From contig NZ_CP016604.1 in the NCBI RefSeq assembly GCF_009684715.1, positions 1,069,262 through 1,133,261 on the forward strand: a DNA stretch of 64,000 nt. The letters run 5' to 3'. The notes under the pieces were generated by a model. The model was not told the origin of the DNA. It did not search any database and was given only the letters and a program-made list of their open reading frames with translations. A program made the translations under genes and the position numbers. Below are positions 40,996 through 52,484 of the stretch, one piece after another (the stretch's first letter is position 1; every line of letters begins with the position of its first letter). Source of the DNA: Otariodibacter oris. Lineage in GTDB: Bacteria > Pseudomonadota > Gammaproteobacteria > Enterobacterales > Pasteurellaceae.

Positions 40996-43900
40996 TTAAT
41001 GTTCCCCAAATCCTTTTAATCCAACAACGTGTACATACTCTTGGTTATTAGCAATTTTACGCACCAATTTATAGGTTGTTCCTCGTTCTGGGCTAATGTT
41101 TTCAGGGGCTGCAATCAATAATTGCATATCTAAACGTTCACACAATTCAAATAATGTATTGATTGACATCGCATCTAAACGAGCCGCCTCATCTAAGAAG
41201 AGTAAACGACAAGGTAAAATATCTTTCGCACGTAAACGGCGAGATTCTTCTTCCCAGCTTTGTACAACCATCAATAAGATAGACATACCCGTACCGATTG
41301 CTTCCCCTGTTGAAAGTGAGCTACTTTCTGCTCGCATCCAACCATCTGCACCACGGTAGGTTTCGACTTCAAGGTCAAGGTAATTGCGGTAATCTAACAA
41401 TTCCTCACCAATGGTTTGTGGCGTACGTTGTCCCATTTCAATATGTGGATTGACACGTTTATACAACATCGCTAATGCCTCAGAGAAACTTAATTGTTGA
41501 TTCTCGAAAAGATCGCTATGTTGCTCACGTTCACTCGATAAGGCATTAAGTAAAATTGCGTGAGTATCACGAATATTCACCACTAAACGCACCCCTTTTA
41601 CTTGACCAAAGGCGATATTTTGTAGTCCTTGGTTAAGTTGTAGAATACGGTTTTGCTCACGCTGAATAGTTTTGCGTAAAATATTTGCCACACTTTCCGC
41701 ACTGATCGCCAATTTCTTCTCACGGCTCGTTAATTCATTCGTTAAACGAGATAACTCAATTTCCATTTGCTCAATCGCATCAATCGGATCATCTGTTTTG
41801 ATAATATCTTGACGAATACGCTCACGTAGGTGTTGATAGACGGAAATAAAGAACGCAACTTTATGCTCTGGTTTACGACTATCTTCGGACAAACGTAAGG
41901 TATCACGTAAATATTCATTATCCGCAACCGCTTGACGCAACGCACCCAACGCTTTATCAGAAATAGAGCGTAATTCTTCGCTAGAAAGATAGGCTAACTC
42001 ACGACGATTTAAGCGTTTTTCGACATCACTATCCCGTGACATTTTCAACACTAAACACCAACTTTGTTTTGCTTGCACCACAATTTCACGTTGAGTATGG
42101 TAATCACGTTCTGCTTTACGCACTGCTTTAAGCATTCCGTCCATTTCGGCTTGAATTACAGCTACTTGTTTTTCAACATAGCTACGACGTGTACGTTGTT
42201 GATTTAAGCGTTGTTGTGCCTCATCACGACGAATAGTTGCTCGCTCTACTGCCTCTGGATCATTACGAATACCGTATTCATCCATTTCGTGCAGTAACTC
42301 TTGCAATAATTGATTTTTGGTGTCGTAAGTACTGCGTAATACCGTTAAAACTTGATTATATTCCGCTAATTTTGCTTGAGATTGGCGTAATTGCTCACGG
42401 GCTTTCTCACGATCAGCTTGTGCATTTGCTAATTGCTGACGGAGTTTTTCATTTAATGCTGAACCCTCTGCACCAACACTATCTTCATAGCTAAAGTGCA
42501 AACGACGATTCATTACATCTGCAAGGCTAAATACTTTCTGTTTTAGCAATTTTTGTTGCTCAACTGACCGCTTGTAATCCGCTTGTAATTGGTCAAATTG
42601 AGTTGGATCGCTCTTTAACGCCACCGCAATTGGCTCAAGTTGTGCTAAATATTGCCCAAATTGACGAATATATTGTTCATCTTCTTGTGCTTCTAATAAT
42701 TGCTCACGATAAATTTCAACTTTATCGGCTAACGAATCATCCGCCAATAAGCTGACTTGTGGTAACAATTTATTCAATAATTGCAATTCAGCTTTGACAT
42801 TATCTAACTGATGGCGAATTTGTTGTTCTTGCCCGCTTGCTTGGGCTAAGTCACGCTCAATTTCTGCTTGTTGTTGAGTGATTTCTTGCATTGCTAATTC
42901 AGGATCAGGCTGAAATGCAAGGGATAAATGTGTACCAACAAATTGACTTAAATGTTGATATAAACGTTGGCATTTCTGCACATCAAAAGCTTTTTCTGCG
43001 TGTTGTTCAGACGTTTCATCACGCTCGATTTTTAATTTTTCAAGCTGTTGCTCACGAGATGCACGGCCAAATAATGGTACTTCTGGGAATTTAGAATAAC
43101 GCCATTGACGATTTGATACCTGTACCACAACCCCATCAGCGACTTCTTCTGCATCAAATACATTATCATCAAATGAATTCGGATCTCCCTCGATTAAATA
43201 GAGATCATCAGGGCAATCATCTAAATCAGCAAGTTGCTGTTTAACTGACTCTAAATCCCGCACCACAATAGCGTGACGAGCTTCGCCATATAAGGCGGAG
43301 AAGTAAGGTGCATCTTCTAAAGATACATCTTCATACAATTCAGATAACAGCACACCGCCTAACTTTTCGGCTAAAGGATTTAAGCGAATATCTTCTGCCC
43401 CATCTGGTTGACTTAAGCGGGAAATTTGCTCATCTAAACTTTGCTCTTTTCTGGCTAATTTATCTCGAGCTAATGTCGCCTCTCGCTCTTTACTTAACGT
43501 ATTTTGCATAAATTGCATTACAGCTTGGCTTGCTTCAAAGGTTTCGCCACATTGCTCTTGTAAACGAGCCAATGCTGATTGAGCCGTATGCCACGCAGGT
43601 GCAGATTGAGCTAATTGTTGATATTGTTTAGCCAGTTGATCACGTTGCTGACGATGGGTTGAACGCATTTCAACAAGTTCTGATAATTCGCCCTCTAAAT
43701 CTTCTAAGCGAATTTGTTGCTCTTCATAATAACTATCAAGATCTGCCACATTATCAAGCGTAATCGTTGATTGCGATTTCTGAGCAAACTCATTAAATAA
43801 ACGCTCTGCATTTTGTTGTTGATGCAAACGTTGCTCTAATTCTGCTAATTTTTGACGTAAAGTCACCGCTTGTTGAACCTGTGCTTTTTGATTTGGGTAA

Positions 43901-45465
43901 GAATCTAATAATGCTTTTGCCTCATCCCACGCTTGCAAGCGGTCTGTTCCACCTGAAATTTTGCAAACTAAATCGTACGCCTTATCAAATTGACTTTTCG
44001 CCATATCCGATACAGAAAGGCGTTGCTCTAAATCGAATACTGTATCTGTGATCTCATCTGCTTGAGCAGAAAATTCCGCGTGGTAATCTTCCACATTATG
44101 TAAATCAAGCTGTGGTAAACCACATAATTGTTTCGCTTTTTCTAAGGCTTGGACTGCTTGCTGATACTGTAAGGCTCTAGTTTGTTGGGCATCTAACGCT
44201 TGCTGATAATCTGCCATTTGTGTACGCAAATCTTCAACTAATTCATCCGATGAATCCGCTTTTTCTTGGGCATATTCCACTTGCTCGTGAACTTCTTCCA
44301 CCGCAATTTGTTGCTCTTCTAATTTTTCAGATAACTCTTCAATATCAATTTGGTAACGTTCAACCTTTTCTTGATGACGCATTGCATTCGATACAAGATT
44401 AAGATGATCGGTCGCCTGATTATATTCTGTCTCTAATTGTGATTCGGATTGAGATAAATCTTCCGCCTCTTTGCTAAACTCGACTAATCGTTGTTGCTCT
44501 GTGGTTAGCTTAGATTTCGCTTGATACCATTCTTGACGTTTTTCTACAGCATCTTTAACGTTACCCTGTCGCTCATTTGCGTGACGCATATAATCTGCGG
44601 ACACATAATTGGTCGATTCCGTAATTAACTTTCTAAACATATCACGATCAGATTGAGTTAATTTGATCGCTTCTAATGTCATACGGTTTTCACGCAATGC
44701 TGATTCCATATCTTGGAAAGCTTGTTGCACACCTGTATTTTCCGGTAACAAATAGTCACGCAAAGATTTAGTAATTACACTTGAAATCCCACCATATAAT
44801 GAGGCTTCAATTAATTTATAGAATTTGCTACGATCTGAAGAAGAGCGTAAACGTTTTGGCAATACGCCTAAATCAAATAAGAAACTGTGATAATCGGTAA
44901 TCGCATTGTATTGTTTGAAAGTAACCTCTGACTCTTCAAATTTTTCTTTTAAGTCATTTAATGCTAAAACACGGGCATTTCTATCGCCAACCTGTTCCGT
45001 TAAGATACTGATAATCGACTGCGTTTTTGGAATATTTTGCAAGGAAAAAGACTTAATATCGACTTTCTTATCTCGTCCTGCAATTTGTTGTAATCGCACA
45101 CCTGAAATAATGCGTTCTCCACGGGAATTTTCGCTTTCTAATACGGCATAACAAACACCTGCTTTTAATTTGCCGTATAGTCCTTTATCTCTTGAGCTTG
45201 AAGTGGAACCCGCTTCGGTGGTATTACGGAAGTTTAGCAAGCTTAAATCGGGAATAAGTGCAGTCACAAAGCCCGCCATTGTGGTGGACTTCCCTGCCCC
45301 ATTACCACCTGATAAGGTCGTAACCAATTCGTCTAAATCAAAGGTACGAGCAAAAAAACCATTCCAGTTAATTAGTGTTAATGAGCTAAATTTCCCACGG
45401 ACAATCGCCTCCGCACGAGTAAGCGGTGTGATTGGTGCAACAGTTTGCGATACGCTATTTTCCAT
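40996..45465 (-). CDS. mukB: Chromosome partition protein MukB
   Basis: The 1489-residue condensin ATPase has Walker [12 protein letters not shown] near residue 55, long coiled coils (about 300-650 and 860-1200) around a hinge (about 650-790, [14 protein letters not shown]), and the C-terminal signature [19 protein letters not shown] and Walker [12 protein letters not shown]. The stop of mukE overlaps its ATG. Its length matches E. coli MukB (1486). With MukE and MukF it forms the gamma-proteobacterial condensin. Confidence 0.98.
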   Translation of the reverse strand: MENSVSQTVAPITPLTRAEAIVRGKFSSLTLINWNGFFARTFDLDELVTTLSGGNGAGKSTTMAGFVTALIPDLSLLNFRNTTEAGSTSSSRDKGLYGKLKAGVCYAVLESENSRGERIISGVRLQQIAGRDKKVDIKSFSLQNIPKTQSIISILTEQVGDRNARVLALNDLKEKFEESEVTFKQYNAITDYHSFLFDLGVLPKRLRSSSDRSKFYKLIEASLYGGISSVITKSLRDYLLPENTGVQQAFQDMESALRENRMTLEAIKLTQSDRDMFRKLITESTNYVSADYMRHANERQGNVKDAVEKRQEWYQAKSKLTTEQQRLVEFSKEAEDLSQSESQLETEYNQATDHLNLVSNAMRHQEKVERYQIDIEELSEKLEEQQIAVEEVHEQVEYAQEKADSSDELVEDLRTQMADYQQALDAQQTRALQYQQAVQALEKAKQLCGLPQLDLHNVEDYHAEFSAQADEITDTVFDLEQRLSVSDMAKSQFDKAYDLVCKISGGTDRLQAWDEAKALLDSYPNQKAQVQQAVTLRQKLAELEQRLHQQQNAERLFNEFAQKSQSTITLDNVADLDSYYEEQQIRLEDLEGELSELVEMRSTHRQQRDQLAKQYQQLAQSAPAWHTAQSALARLQEQCGETFEASQAVMQFMQNTLSKEREATLARDKLARKEQSLDEQISRLSQPDGAEDIRLNPLAEKLGGVLLSELYEDVSLEDAPYFSALYGEARHAIVVRDLESVKQQLADLDDCPDDLYLIEGDPNSFDDNVFDAEEVADGVVVQVSNRQWRYSKFPEVPLFGRASREQQLEKLKIERDETSEQHAEKAFDVQKCQRLYQHLSQFVGTHLSLAFQPDPELAMQEITQQQAEIERDLAQASGQEQQIRHQLDNVKAELQLLNKLLPQVSLLADDSLADKVEIYREQLLEAQEDEQYIRQFGQYLAQLEPIAVALKSDPTQFDQLQADYKRSVEQQKLLKQKVFSLADVMNRRLHFSYEDSVGAEGSALNEKLRQQLANAQADREKAREQLRQSQAKLAEYNQVLTVLRSTYDTKNQLLQELLHEMDEYGIRNDPEAVERATIRRDEAQQRLNQQRTRRSYVEKQVAVIQAEMDGMLKAVRKAERDYHTQREIVVQAKQSWCLVLKMSRDSDVEKRLNRRELAYLSSEELRSISDKALGALRQAVADNEYLRDTLRLSEDSRKPEHKVAFFISVYQHLRERIRQDIIKTDDPIDAIEQMEIELSRLTNELTSREKKLAISAESVANILRKTIQREQNRILQLNQGLQNIAFGQVKGVRLVVNIRDTHAILLNALSSEREQHSDLFENQQLSFSEALAMLYKRVNPHIEMGQRTPQTIGEELLDYRNYLDLEVETYRGADGWMRAESSSLSTGEAIGTGMSILLMVVQSWEEESRRLRAKDILPCRLLFLDEAARLDAMSINTLFELCERLDMQLLIAAPENISPERGTTYKLVRKIANNQEYVHVVGLKGFGEH

Positions 45466-46184
45466 TATTCTTCCTCACCCATTAATTCAGTTTCATCATC
45501 AGAATCTTGTTCAATTTCATCTTCTACTTCTATGTCTTGTAAATCCATTGGAGTGGTTGCTTCCCCAAGTTGCAATAAACGACGTTGTGCTTCCCTTGGA
45601 TCTTCTCCTGAACGGACATCTGCACCAAAACGGAATACTGACTCTGAAATAATAAATTTTTTGCTGTTCTGATCACCTACTCGACTAATCATGCCAATAC
45701 GTTGTAAACGACGTAACGCCCCCCCCACTTTTTCTTGCAATTTCGCCTTATCTAAATCCGAACCGCTAGAACGAGGATTGACCGCTTTTAATAATTTTGT
45801 TTCATCCGCCAAGCTCAATAATTCTTGATAGACTTCGTCATAACTAAAAATACCCTGTTGTGCCAAACGTTCTGGACTAAGATAGAGATAACAAAGCACT
45901 TTTCCCACTAGCATTTCCATTTCACTCATCATACTGCGAGGAATCAACGTTGATGCACGAGGACGTAAATAATAAAACCCTTCTGGTGCACGAATTAATT
46001 CAACGTGATAACGACGGTAAAAAAGCTCTAATTCAGCTTGATAATCCATTAAAAAAGCGTGTTCATCCAACGCTTCAATGCCAATATGTCTCCCTGAACG
46101 TAACTGGCTATCTAGTGCAGGGAAAATAGGATTAGCAATCGCTTGTGCTAATTTCGTTGGGATAAGATCTTGGGTTTCTGTCAT
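45465..46184 (-). CDS. mukE: Chromosome partition protein MukE
   Basis: The 239-residue protein contains [26 protein letters not shown] and [24 protein letters not shown] (read in parts), the MukE winged-helix region, and an acidic C-terminus. It bridges MukF and MukB. It lies between mukF (85-base gap with one uptake signal near 46262) and mukB (one-base overlap). Confidence 0.97.
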   Translation of the reverse strand: MTETQDLIPTKLAQAIANPIFPALDSQLRSGRHIGIEALDEHAFLMDYQAELELFYRRYHVELIRAPEGFYYLRPRASTLIPRSMMSEMEMLVGKVLCYLYLSPERLAQQGIFSYDEVYQELLSLADETKLLKAVNPRSSGSDLDKAKLQEKVGGALRRLQRIGMISRVGDQNSKKFIISESVFRFGADVRSGEDPREAQRRLLQLGEATTPMDLQDIEVEDEIEQDSDDETELMGEEE

Positions 46185-46269
46185 AGTTATTTCTCAGTCT
46201 GTATGCTGTATTTTCAGTATTCGTTATACATTCGCTTGTTTTGGTAAAATTTTACTCAAATCTGACCGC

Positions 46270-47601
46270 TTATACTTTATATTGATCGATTACATTCGCC
46301 TGAACTTCGGCACCATTGTCATTAATGGCTTTCCAATTTGGGTAAACCGCTTGGTTATCATCACTTGCCATACCCAATTTAACCGCTTGATCAACAATAA
46401 TTCTTGCTACATCAAAATGACGAGAAAGTGGATATTTCGCAAGTTGCTCTTTTAAAATTAAGCTTAAATCAATTGGCTTACCTTCTTCACGGTAAGGAAT
46501 AAGGTGGGCTTGCATAATGGCAATAATTTGCTCTTGCACATCAGAAAGTGATTCATATTCTAATTCGCTTGGTAATTCACCAACAGCCTCAGCATCATTC
46601 AACTCGCTTTCATCATCACGCAAGTCTAATAAGCTATCGGCTTTAGCAGTATAAAGCATCCAAGGTGCATCAAAATAATCTTGAATGGATTGTCGTAAAC
46701 GTTGCCCGAATACGCGATTTTTATCCATATCTATTGCAGTACGGATAAATTTATGCACGTGGCGATCATAACCAATCCATAAATCAATGGCTTGTTGTCC
46801 CCAGCTAATAATGCGATCTAGCTTGTTTTGTAAATTAATGACCACTACGTCGATAAAATCCAAATCGCGGCGTCCAATCAAACAACTTTGAATACGCAAT
46901 AATTGTGCTTGCAATTTATCGCCAGCAGCATTTAAGGTGTCTTGTAACTCTCGTAAATTAACTGACGTTTCATCTAATAATTGCTGACAAGTTGCTATCG
47001 CTTCGTGCCAATTTTGACTCAGTAATGCAGCAATACGTTCACGGATCTGTTGCTGATTTTCATCCATCATACGTTGAGAAAGATCGATGCTATCGAAAAT
47101 TTCTGCTACGGAATATTTTAATGGGGCAAAAACTTGTTGTCGCCAAAAATGTTCATCACCATCCTCTTCTGCGGAGGCTGATGCACGCTGAATCTCGTTT
47201 GCGACAATGGAAAGTTGAAGTGATAATCGTAATGTTGAAAATTCACGTTGGCGAATATAGTAACTCGCAACCCCGACACCTAATGGTGTAAGGCGGTAAA
47301 TAGCTAGCCCTTCAGTAAATTCACTGCTAAATCGGTTTAAAAATCGCTGTTTAACCAAATCGTTGATTGCGTTATTAGCACGCTGAATAAGTGTTGCTTC
47401 AGACTGTTCAAATCCTTCAGAAACATAGCGAAACAAATCAAGCAAATCGCTTTCTAATAACTCACTATCCAATCTGTCATTATTATAAAGTGAAATGGCT
47501 AACAAAAAGGAAAGGCGGTCAGTTGGCAATGAAAGGGAAAATTCACGTTCTTTCGTCCATGAGATAAGTTCTGGAAGGGTTTGAACTAATTCGTTATGCA
47601 T
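46270..47601 (-). CDS. mukF: Chromosome partition protein MukF (kleisin)
   Basis: The protein has [21 protein letters not shown], the winged-helix dimer domain, [23 protein letters not shown] and [22 protein letters not shown], all close to E. coli MukF. The ATG at 47601 ([15 protein letters not shown]) aligns with the family start; an ATG six codons earlier at 47619 is possible and neither has a clear ribosome site. It is the first gene of mukFEB. The smtA gene found upstream in E. coli is missing here. Confidence 0.96.
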   Translation of the reverse strand: MHNELVQTLPELISWTKEREFSLSLPTDRLSFLLAISLYNNDRLDSELLESDLLDLFRYVSEGFEQSEATLIQRANNAINDLVKQRFLNRFSSEFTEGLAIYRLTPLGVGVASYYIRQREFSTLRLSLQLSIVANEIQRASASAEEDGDEHFWRQQVFAPLKYSVAEIFDSIDLSQRMMDENQQQIRERIAALLSQNWHEAIATCQQLLDETSVNLRELQDTLNAAGDKLQAQLLRIQSCLIGRRDLDFIDVVVINLQNKLDRIISWGQQAIDLWIGYDRHVHKFIRTAIDMDKNRVFGQRLRQSIQDYFDAPWMLYTAKADSLLDLRDDESELNDAEAVGELPSELEYESLSDVQEQIIAIMQAHLIPYREEGKPIDLSLILKEQLAKYPLSRHFDVARIIVDQAVKLGMASDDNQAVYPNWKAINDNGAEVQANVIDQYKV

Positions 47602-47683
47602 AAGCAAGTCAATTACCATGATTGATCAAAAATGGCTATATTGTAACTTAATCAGCTTCAAATAGGAAAGGTAAGCGGTTAGA

Positions 47684-48589
47684 TTATGCGATTTTTTTGC
47701 ATAAATTCTGGATCATTAATTTTGCGATATTCACTCCACTCACTTTCTCAATCATTTCTAGCCCTGGACTTGCATTTACTTCAAGAATCATCGTGCCAGT
47801 TTGTGATCGAATGAGATCAACACCCGCTACATCTAACCCTAGTATTTTAGTTGCTTTTATCGCAATTTCTTGCTCTTGCTCCGTTAATTCAATAATTTCT
47901 GCGTGGCCACCTTGATGAATATTGGCACGGAACTCACCGCTTGCACCAAATCTTACCATGGTTGCTACCACTTTATCGCCAATCACAAAAGCTCGAATAT
48001 CTTGTCCGCTTGCTTCTTTGATATATTTTTGTAAGAGCGATTTTACTTTTGCTCCACGCAAAGTATCTAATAAACTTACCGTACTTCGCTCATTTTCTGA
48101 CAGCATCACACCAACGCCCTGTGAGCCTGCCAAGGTTTTAATAATTGTACTTGGCGTGAATGATTTAACCGCTTGTGTATTGGAAAATAAGTCACCCGTA
48201 AAAGCAGTGTCGGGGACGGGTAAATTAGCTGCTGCCAACAATTGCAAACTTTGCCATTTATCCCGAGCAAATTTAAAGGATTGTGATGAATTTAGCACTG
48301 GAATTTGTTGTGCTTCAAAATGTGATAACACATAACACCCCATTTCAGTACTGGTTGTGCCAAATCTGGGGATAATAGCGGAATAGTGATCGACTAATTG
48401 AGGTAAAGGGCGGTTTTTATCATAACTTTCACCAAGCTGATAATAACATTGAAACTGCCCTTTCAAGAGGTGTAACGAAAAACGGTTAGGATCCAAAATA
48501 TCCATTTCAAATCCTAACTGTTCACTTTCTTGCTTTAGCCGTTGGCAACTGTATAGCCGAGGTTCACGGCAAAGCATCAATAATTTCAT
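47684..48589 (-). CDS. rimK: Ribosomal protein S6 modification protein RimK (ATP-grasp)
   Basis: The 301-residue ATP-grasp ligase has LYSCQRLKQESEQLG, the family's PRFGTTSTEMGCYVL, SQGVGVMLSE, YIKEASGQDIRAFVIGDKVVA and the metal-binding ILEVNASPGLEMIEK. It adds glutamates to the C-terminus of ribosomal protein S6. Its ATG overlaps the nfsA stop by four bases, and nfsA-rimK is also an E. coli gene pair. Confidence 0.93.
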   Translation of the reverse strand: MKLLMLCREPRLYSCQRLKQESEQLGFEMDILDPNRFSLHLLKGQFQCYYQLGESYDKNRPLPQLVDHYSAIIPRFGTTSTEMGCYVLSHFEAQQIPVLNSSQSFKFARDKWQSLQLLAAANLPVPDTAFTGDLFSNTQAVKSFTPSTIIKTLAGSQGVGVMLSENERSTVSLLDTLRGAKVKSLLQKYIKEASGQDIRAFVIGDKVVATMVRFGASGEFRANIHQGGHAEIIELTEQEQEIAIKATKILGLDVAGVDLIRSQTGTMILEVNASPGLEMIEKVSGVNIAKLMIQNLCKKIA

Positions 48590-49305
48590 CGTTTCAATAA
48601 ACCTTGTTTTTGTAAATATGGCAATACATTCGGACGAACTGGTTGTTCTAGTGCTTTTTTAATACCATCTTGCCAGTGTAATCCTTTTCCTGAACGTTTT
48701 TCATAATAATCAAATAATTCTTTATTATAACTATCTACTGCGGTTTTATCTAATTCAGGATAGCTATTTTCATAAAGCATTAACTCTTTAGGTACTCGTG
48801 GTTTTAATCCTGGGTCTTGATCTGGATATCCTAGACATAATCCAACTAAAGGGGCACAATATTCAGGTAATTGTAAAAGCTCTGATACTTGTTCAATGTT
48901 ATTTCTTAATGCACCAATATAAACCCCACCTAGATCTAGCGATTCAGCAGCCAACAGCACATTTTGAGCCATAATTCCAGCATCAACTGCACCAATTATT
49001 GTGACTTCAGCCCAATCTAGCTGAGCATCAGGATTAAGCTGATGATGTTTTTGAAAATCAATGCAAAATACTAGAAATTCCGCACATTCTTCAACGTAAG
49101 TCATACCCGATGCTTCTTTAATACCCTGACGAATTTTAGGATCGGTTACACGAACAATAGATACCGCTTGAAGATGATTTGAACTCGATGCCCTACGCCC
49201 TGAATCAATCAGCGTATTGAAAACTTCTTCTGAGATAGGTTGATTAGTAAATTTACGAATAGAACGATGAGATAAAATAGTCTCAACTGTTTGTTTACTG
49301 TTCAT
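48586..49305 (-). CDS. nfsA: Oxygen-insensitive NADPH nitroreductase
   Basis: The 239-residue flavoprotein has SHRSIRKFTNQPIS, SGRRASSSNHLQAVSIVRVTD (read in parts), NVLLAAESLDLGGVYIGALRNN, GLCLGYPDQDPGLKPRVP and the C-terminal YLQKQGLLKR, all close to E. coli NfsA. It binds FMN and reduces quinones and nitro compounds in two-electron steps. It is the first gene of the nfsA-rimK pair. Confidence 0.95.
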   Translation of the reverse strand: MNSKQTVETILSHRSIRKFTNQPISEEVFNTLIDSGRRASSSNHLQAVSIVRVTDPKIRQGIKEASGMTYVEECAEFLVFCIDFQKHHQLNPDAQLDWAEVTIIGAVDAGIMAQNVLLAAESLDLGGVYIGALRNNIEQVSELLQLPEYCAPLVGLCLGYPDQDPGLKPRVPKELMLYENSYPELDKTAVDSYNKELFDYYEKRSGKGLHWQDGIKKALEQPVRPNVLPYLQKQGLLKR

Positions 49306-49375
49306 TTTTATATCCTTTGTTAATAACTCATTTAATCAGTCGTCACATAGGTTTTCCATCGGTTTTTATCATCGA

Positions 49376-50143
49376 TTATAATTTTTCTAAATATTGGCGA
49401 CCACCTAAATTTCTAATTTGAGAAATTATCCATTGTTGCTTTTTACGCATTTGCGCATTTGGATTTGATACCTTAAAAATAAGAGGATTAGGCAATGATG
49501 CTGCAAGTAGCGAAGCTTCAGATAAATTAAGTGATGACGCACTTTTATGGAAATAGTGCTTGGCAGCGGCTTCTACACCAAAAATTCCTTCACCAAATTC
49601 TGCAATATTAAGATAAACCTCAAGTATTCGTTCCTTACTCCACAGTGTTTCAATCAATAAAGTCAAAGGCAATTCGATGCCTTTTCTGATCCAACTTGTG
49701 CCATGCCAGAGATAGAGATTTTTGACCGTCTGTTGTGAAATGGTTGATGCTCCTCTTAACTTAGCATCCCCAAATATGCTTCCAGTCACGACACTTTTGA
49801 TTGAATCCCAATCTACACCATAGTGCTGATCAAATTTTTGATCTTCCCCTGCAATCGCCGCCATCTTCATCTGCCATGCAATCTTATCCGCACGTACCCA
49901 TTCGTAATTTTGTTGATAATCAGAGCTACCGATATGCTCAATTTGTTTCTCGAGCATATAGGCAGAAAATGGAATAGGAACTAAAGAAAACAGCAAAGTG
50001 AGTAAGAAATAAAAACTGCTAAATAATACCACTATTCGACTAATAAAAAACCATAACCAGCCTTTTATTGTTTTTATTTTTGAGGAAGGAATAAAATATT
50101 TACGCAAACACCATTTTGTTAAACTAAAACTAACCTTCACCAT
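49376..50143 (-). CDS. mtgA: Monofunctional peptidoglycan glycosyltransferase
   Basis: The 255-residue GT51 enzyme has one N-terminal transmembrane helix (about 33-55) and the motifs AGEDQKFDQHYGVDWD with the catalytic Glu, RGASTISQQTVKNLYLW, WSKERILEVYLNIAEFGEGIFGVEAAAKHYFHK (read in parts). It polymerises lipid II without a transpeptidase domain. Its start overlaps the end of trpR by 14 bases, a pairing also found in H. influenzae. Confidence 0.96.
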   Translation of the reverse strand: MVKVSFSLTKWCLRKYFIPSSKIKTIKGWLWFFISRIVVLFSSFYFLLTLLFSLVPIPFSAYMLEKQIEHIGSSDYQQNYEWVRADKIAWQMKMAAIAGEDQKFDQHYGVDWDSIKSVVTGSIFGDAKLRGASTISQQTVKNLYLWHGTSWIRKGIELPLTLLIETLWSKERILEVYLNIAEFGEGIFGVEAAAKHYFHKSASSLNLSEASLLAASLPNPLIFKVSNPNAQMRKKQQWIISQIRNLGGRQYLEKL

Positions 50144-50438
50144 TTAACTTATTACTTATCCAATCACGAATTTCTGGCTCAATTGTTTTTAACATATTTG
50201 AACCTCGAGTTATAGTTGCTGCACTGGTATTGAGTTGCTGTTGGATCTCTCTTTGAGAGTCTTGCCCATTTAACAATGCATCAATTATTTGTACTCGTAA
50301 TCCTAATGAGCTTCGCTCATCAGTTGTTAATAACATTGATAGTAACTCTTCCACACGATCTTCCACAACGGATTGTTTCAGCAAATCAATAAATCTCTGC
50401 CATTCTTTTGGATCTCTTTGTTGATAAAGTGCTTTCAT
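50130..50438 (-). CDS. trpR: Trp operon repressor
   Basis: The 102-residue all-helical repressor shows EWQRFIDLLKQS, MLLTTDERSSLGLRVQIIDALL and the helix-turn-helix SQREIQQQLNTSAATITRGSNMLK, nearly identical to E. coli TrpR. The start at 50438 (MKALYQQRD) is preferred; an ATG two codons earlier (50444) is close, and the 16 residues further upstream look like AT-rich leader. With tryptophan it represses tryptophan genes. Confidence 0.95.
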   Translation of the reverse strand: MKALYQQRDPKEWQRFIDLLKQSVVEDRVEELLSMLLTTDERSSLGLRVQIIDALLNGQDSQREIQQQLNTSAATITRGSNMLKTIEPEIRDWISNKLNGEG

Positions 50439-50515
50439 AATCATTCGCTTTAAAATAAAAATAAATGATGACATGCAGATTATTGTCTGCATCTCACCGC
50501 TTGTTTACTATTTTT

Positions 50516-51142
50516 CTATTTACCTGTACGTTGATCATCTAATTCCGCACCTTTAGGTACATCAAATTTAAATAAATTTGTTGGTAAAGTTGCTGTTGTA
50601 ATATTTCTCAAGATATAAAGATTACTCTGCCCATCATTCTCAATAGTACTAAAGCCTTTTAATAGTCCAGTACTATCAATACGAATATCAAATTGCTTAA
50701 TATTACTTTTTGACTTTGGCTTTAACGTAAAACTATCTACATTTTGCTCAACATTGTACTCATTCCAATGATTTTTATCATTGCTTGTTAACAAAACAAA
50801 AGGCGTATTATTCACCGCATCACCTACCCAATTTGCAGTAACTTGTGACACAAAAGGATCATAAAACCAAACCGTTTTTCCATCAGAAACAATTAAATTT
50901 TCTTGTGGTGCTTTTGTATCCATTCTAAATAGATTAGGACGCTTCACTTGAAACGTACCTGAACCTTGTTGCACAACGGCACCTTTACTAGAACGTACTG
51001 TTTGCTGAAAATCAGCACTATATTGAGTGACGGACTCTAAGCGTTTTTGCAATTCTTGTACTGATTGAGCATCAGCAAATACCCACGATGTTACTGATAA
51101 ACAAGACAAGCCAATGAGTGCCTTTTTGAAAAATTTATTCAT
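50516..51142 (-). CDS. lolA: Periplasmic lipoprotein carrier LolA
   Basis: The 208-residue protein has a signal peptide ending VFA at about residue 23. The mature protein contains [58 protein letters not shown] and [10 protein letters not shown], which are standard LolA blocks. It carries lipoproteins from LolCDE to LolB. In many gamma-proteobacteria lolA follows ftsK; here a tiny lipoprotein gene is upstream. Confidence 0.96.
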   Translation of the reverse strand: MNKFFKKALIGLSCLSVTSWVFADAQSVQELQKRLESVTQYSADFQQTVRSSKGAVVQQGSGTFQVKRPNLFRMDTKAPQENLIVSDGKTVWFYDPFVSQVTANWVGDAVNNTPFVLLTSNDKNHWNEYNVEQNVDSFTLKPKSKSNIKQFDIRIDSTGLLKGFSTIENDGQSNLYILRNITTATLPTNLFKFDVPKGAELDDQRTGK

Positions 51143-51213
51143 TATGTACCCTTTTAATTTGGAATAACTGGTTGGACAAGTTCAGTATAAAAAGTTCATT
51201 TCGACTGAATCAA

Positions 51214-51345
51214 CTAAAAGCGAATGCCTGTTCCCAAACCGAACCCAACCCCGACACCATTGGATCCGCCACCTGCATTAACACTCCCACCAATAGCACA
51301 TCCTGCTAGAGTAATTGCCATTATTAAGACCAAAAATTTCTTCAT
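51214..51345 (-). CDS. Small glycine-rich lipoprotein (43 residues)
   Basis: An AAGGA lies 8 bases before the ATG at 51345. The product starts MKKFLVLIMAITLAGC, a lipoprotein signal with lipobox LAGC, and has a mature part of 28 residues that is mostly Gly, Val, Asn and Ser: GGSVNAGGGSNGVGVGFGLG followed by TGIRF. The GC-rich codons of the mature part stand out from the AT-rich flanks, which supports real coding. Function unknown. It lies 71 bases upstream of lolA on the same strand. Confidence 0.75.
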   Translation of the reverse strand: MKKFLVLIMAITLAGCAIGGSVNAGGGSNGVGVGFGLGTGIRF

Positions 51346-51444
51346 TCCTTATTCCTTTTCATTGAAAACTGATATACATTCACTACTATTCAATCGCCAT
51401 TCTACTTGTTTTAAGTATATCAGATCAATTTTAAAGGAAAGTTT

Positions 51445-52008
51445 ATGAAAAAATTATCACAATATCTCTTATTTACCTTCTTTTTCATAACAACCTGCCA
51501 TGCAAACATTAATATTACTGAAGAAGAAATCAATAGTTATCTAGGTAATGAGTTAGATAAGAAAGTCACACTTAAAGATTCTGTTGGTATTCATAGGATA
51601 TTTGAACTTGATTATGACCTACACGATCTCAGTACTCAAATTGGAAGAACTTCAGATAAAAATGTAGAAGTCTCAGGAACTGTTGATGGCTTGTTAAAAA
51701 TAAAGAGAAAGCAGTATCCCGTAAAAATTGATCTTAATATTGCCACAATGCCTTACTACGATCCAAATAAAGGCGAATTATTCCTAAAAGATATTAACTT
51801 AAAAAACTGGAAAATTTCGCCTGACAAATATCAAGATGATTTACAGTATTTCATGCCTTTTATCATTGACGGTTTATCTTCAATATTAAACTCTACGCCA
51901 GTCTATACACTTGATGAAAGTAGAGCCAAAGAGTTACTCATCAAAAAATTTGCAGAAAAAATTGTGGTAACAGATGGTGCATTACAGTTAGAAACATCGA
52001 TATTTTAA
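51445..52008 (+). CDS. Secreted DUF1439-like protein (YceB-like)
   Basis: The 187-residue protein has a signal peptide (MKKLSQYLLFTFFFITTCHA) with a likely cleavage before NINITEEEI. A cysteine at residue 18 is in ITTC, a poor lipobox, so a soluble periplasmic form is more likely. The mature part (INSYLGNELDKKVTL, GTVDGLLKIKRKQYPVKIDL, NSTPVYTLDES) resembles the DUF1439 family of E. coli YceB, whose function is unknown. The preceding AAGGAAAG fits as ribosome site. Confidence 0.78.
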   Translation: MKKLSQYLLFTFFFITTCHANINITEEEINSYLGNELDKKVTLKDSVGIHRIFELDYDLHDLSTQIGRTSDKNVEVSGTVDGLLKIKRKQYPVKIDLNIATMPYYDPNKGELFLKDINLKNWKISPDKYQDDLQYFMPFIIDGLSSILNSTPVYTLDESRAKELLIKKFAEKIVVTDGALQLETSIF

Positions 52009-52120
52009 ACTTTTTATTAAAAATTTTGTGATCAATGTCTATATTTTAAATATTGCCAATTGAGAATCTTATTTTTTTTATTAAGATCAACGGCGTATAA
52101 ACAATAACGGAGATATTACA

Positions 52121-52330
52121 ATGGAAATTGGCGTCGTAAAATGGTTTAACAATGCGAAAGGATTTGGCTTTATTACATCAGATGTATTTGAAGGCGATAT
52201 TTTTGCTCACTTTTCAGTAATTGAAGGTGAAGGCTACCGCTCACTCAAAATGGGACAAAAAGTCCAATTTGAATTTACTAACGGTGATAAAGGGGCTTCC
52301 GCATCTCGTATTGTACCAATCATTGAATAG
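52121..52330 (+). CDS. cspD: Cold-shock-domain protein CspD
   Basis: The 69-residue protein is a single cold-shock domain: VKWFNNAKGFGFI (RNP1) and DIFAHFSVI (RNP2), followed by GYRSLKMGQKVQFEF. The DIFAHFS and GYRSLK residues match CspD, an inhibitor of replication in stationary E. coli cells, better than CspA. It lacks the short alanine-rich C-terminal tail of E. coli CspD (74). CGGAG precedes the start. Confidence 0.92.
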   Translation: MEIGVVKWFNNAKGFGFITSDVFEGDIFAHFSVIEGEGYRSLKMGQKVQFEFTNGDKGASASRIVPIIE

Positions 52331-52417
52331 TTTACCCCAAATTCTATCTTACTATTCTAACCAATTGTTCTTTTAAAAATAGAACAGTTTTGGTTTTTAT
52401 TCTCAATTATAAATATA

Positions 52418-52458
52418 AAAAAAGCACAGCCATATCCATTATATCACTGTGCTTTTTT
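52418..52458. terminator. Bidirectional terminator between cspD and the AhpD-like gene
   Basis: AAAAAAGCACAG at 52418-52429 pairs with CTGTGCTTTTTT at 52447-52458. Both strands have T runs, so it serves both convergent genes. Confidence 0.88.
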
Positions 52459-52484
52459 AGTTTTAAATCAATTTATATCACTCA

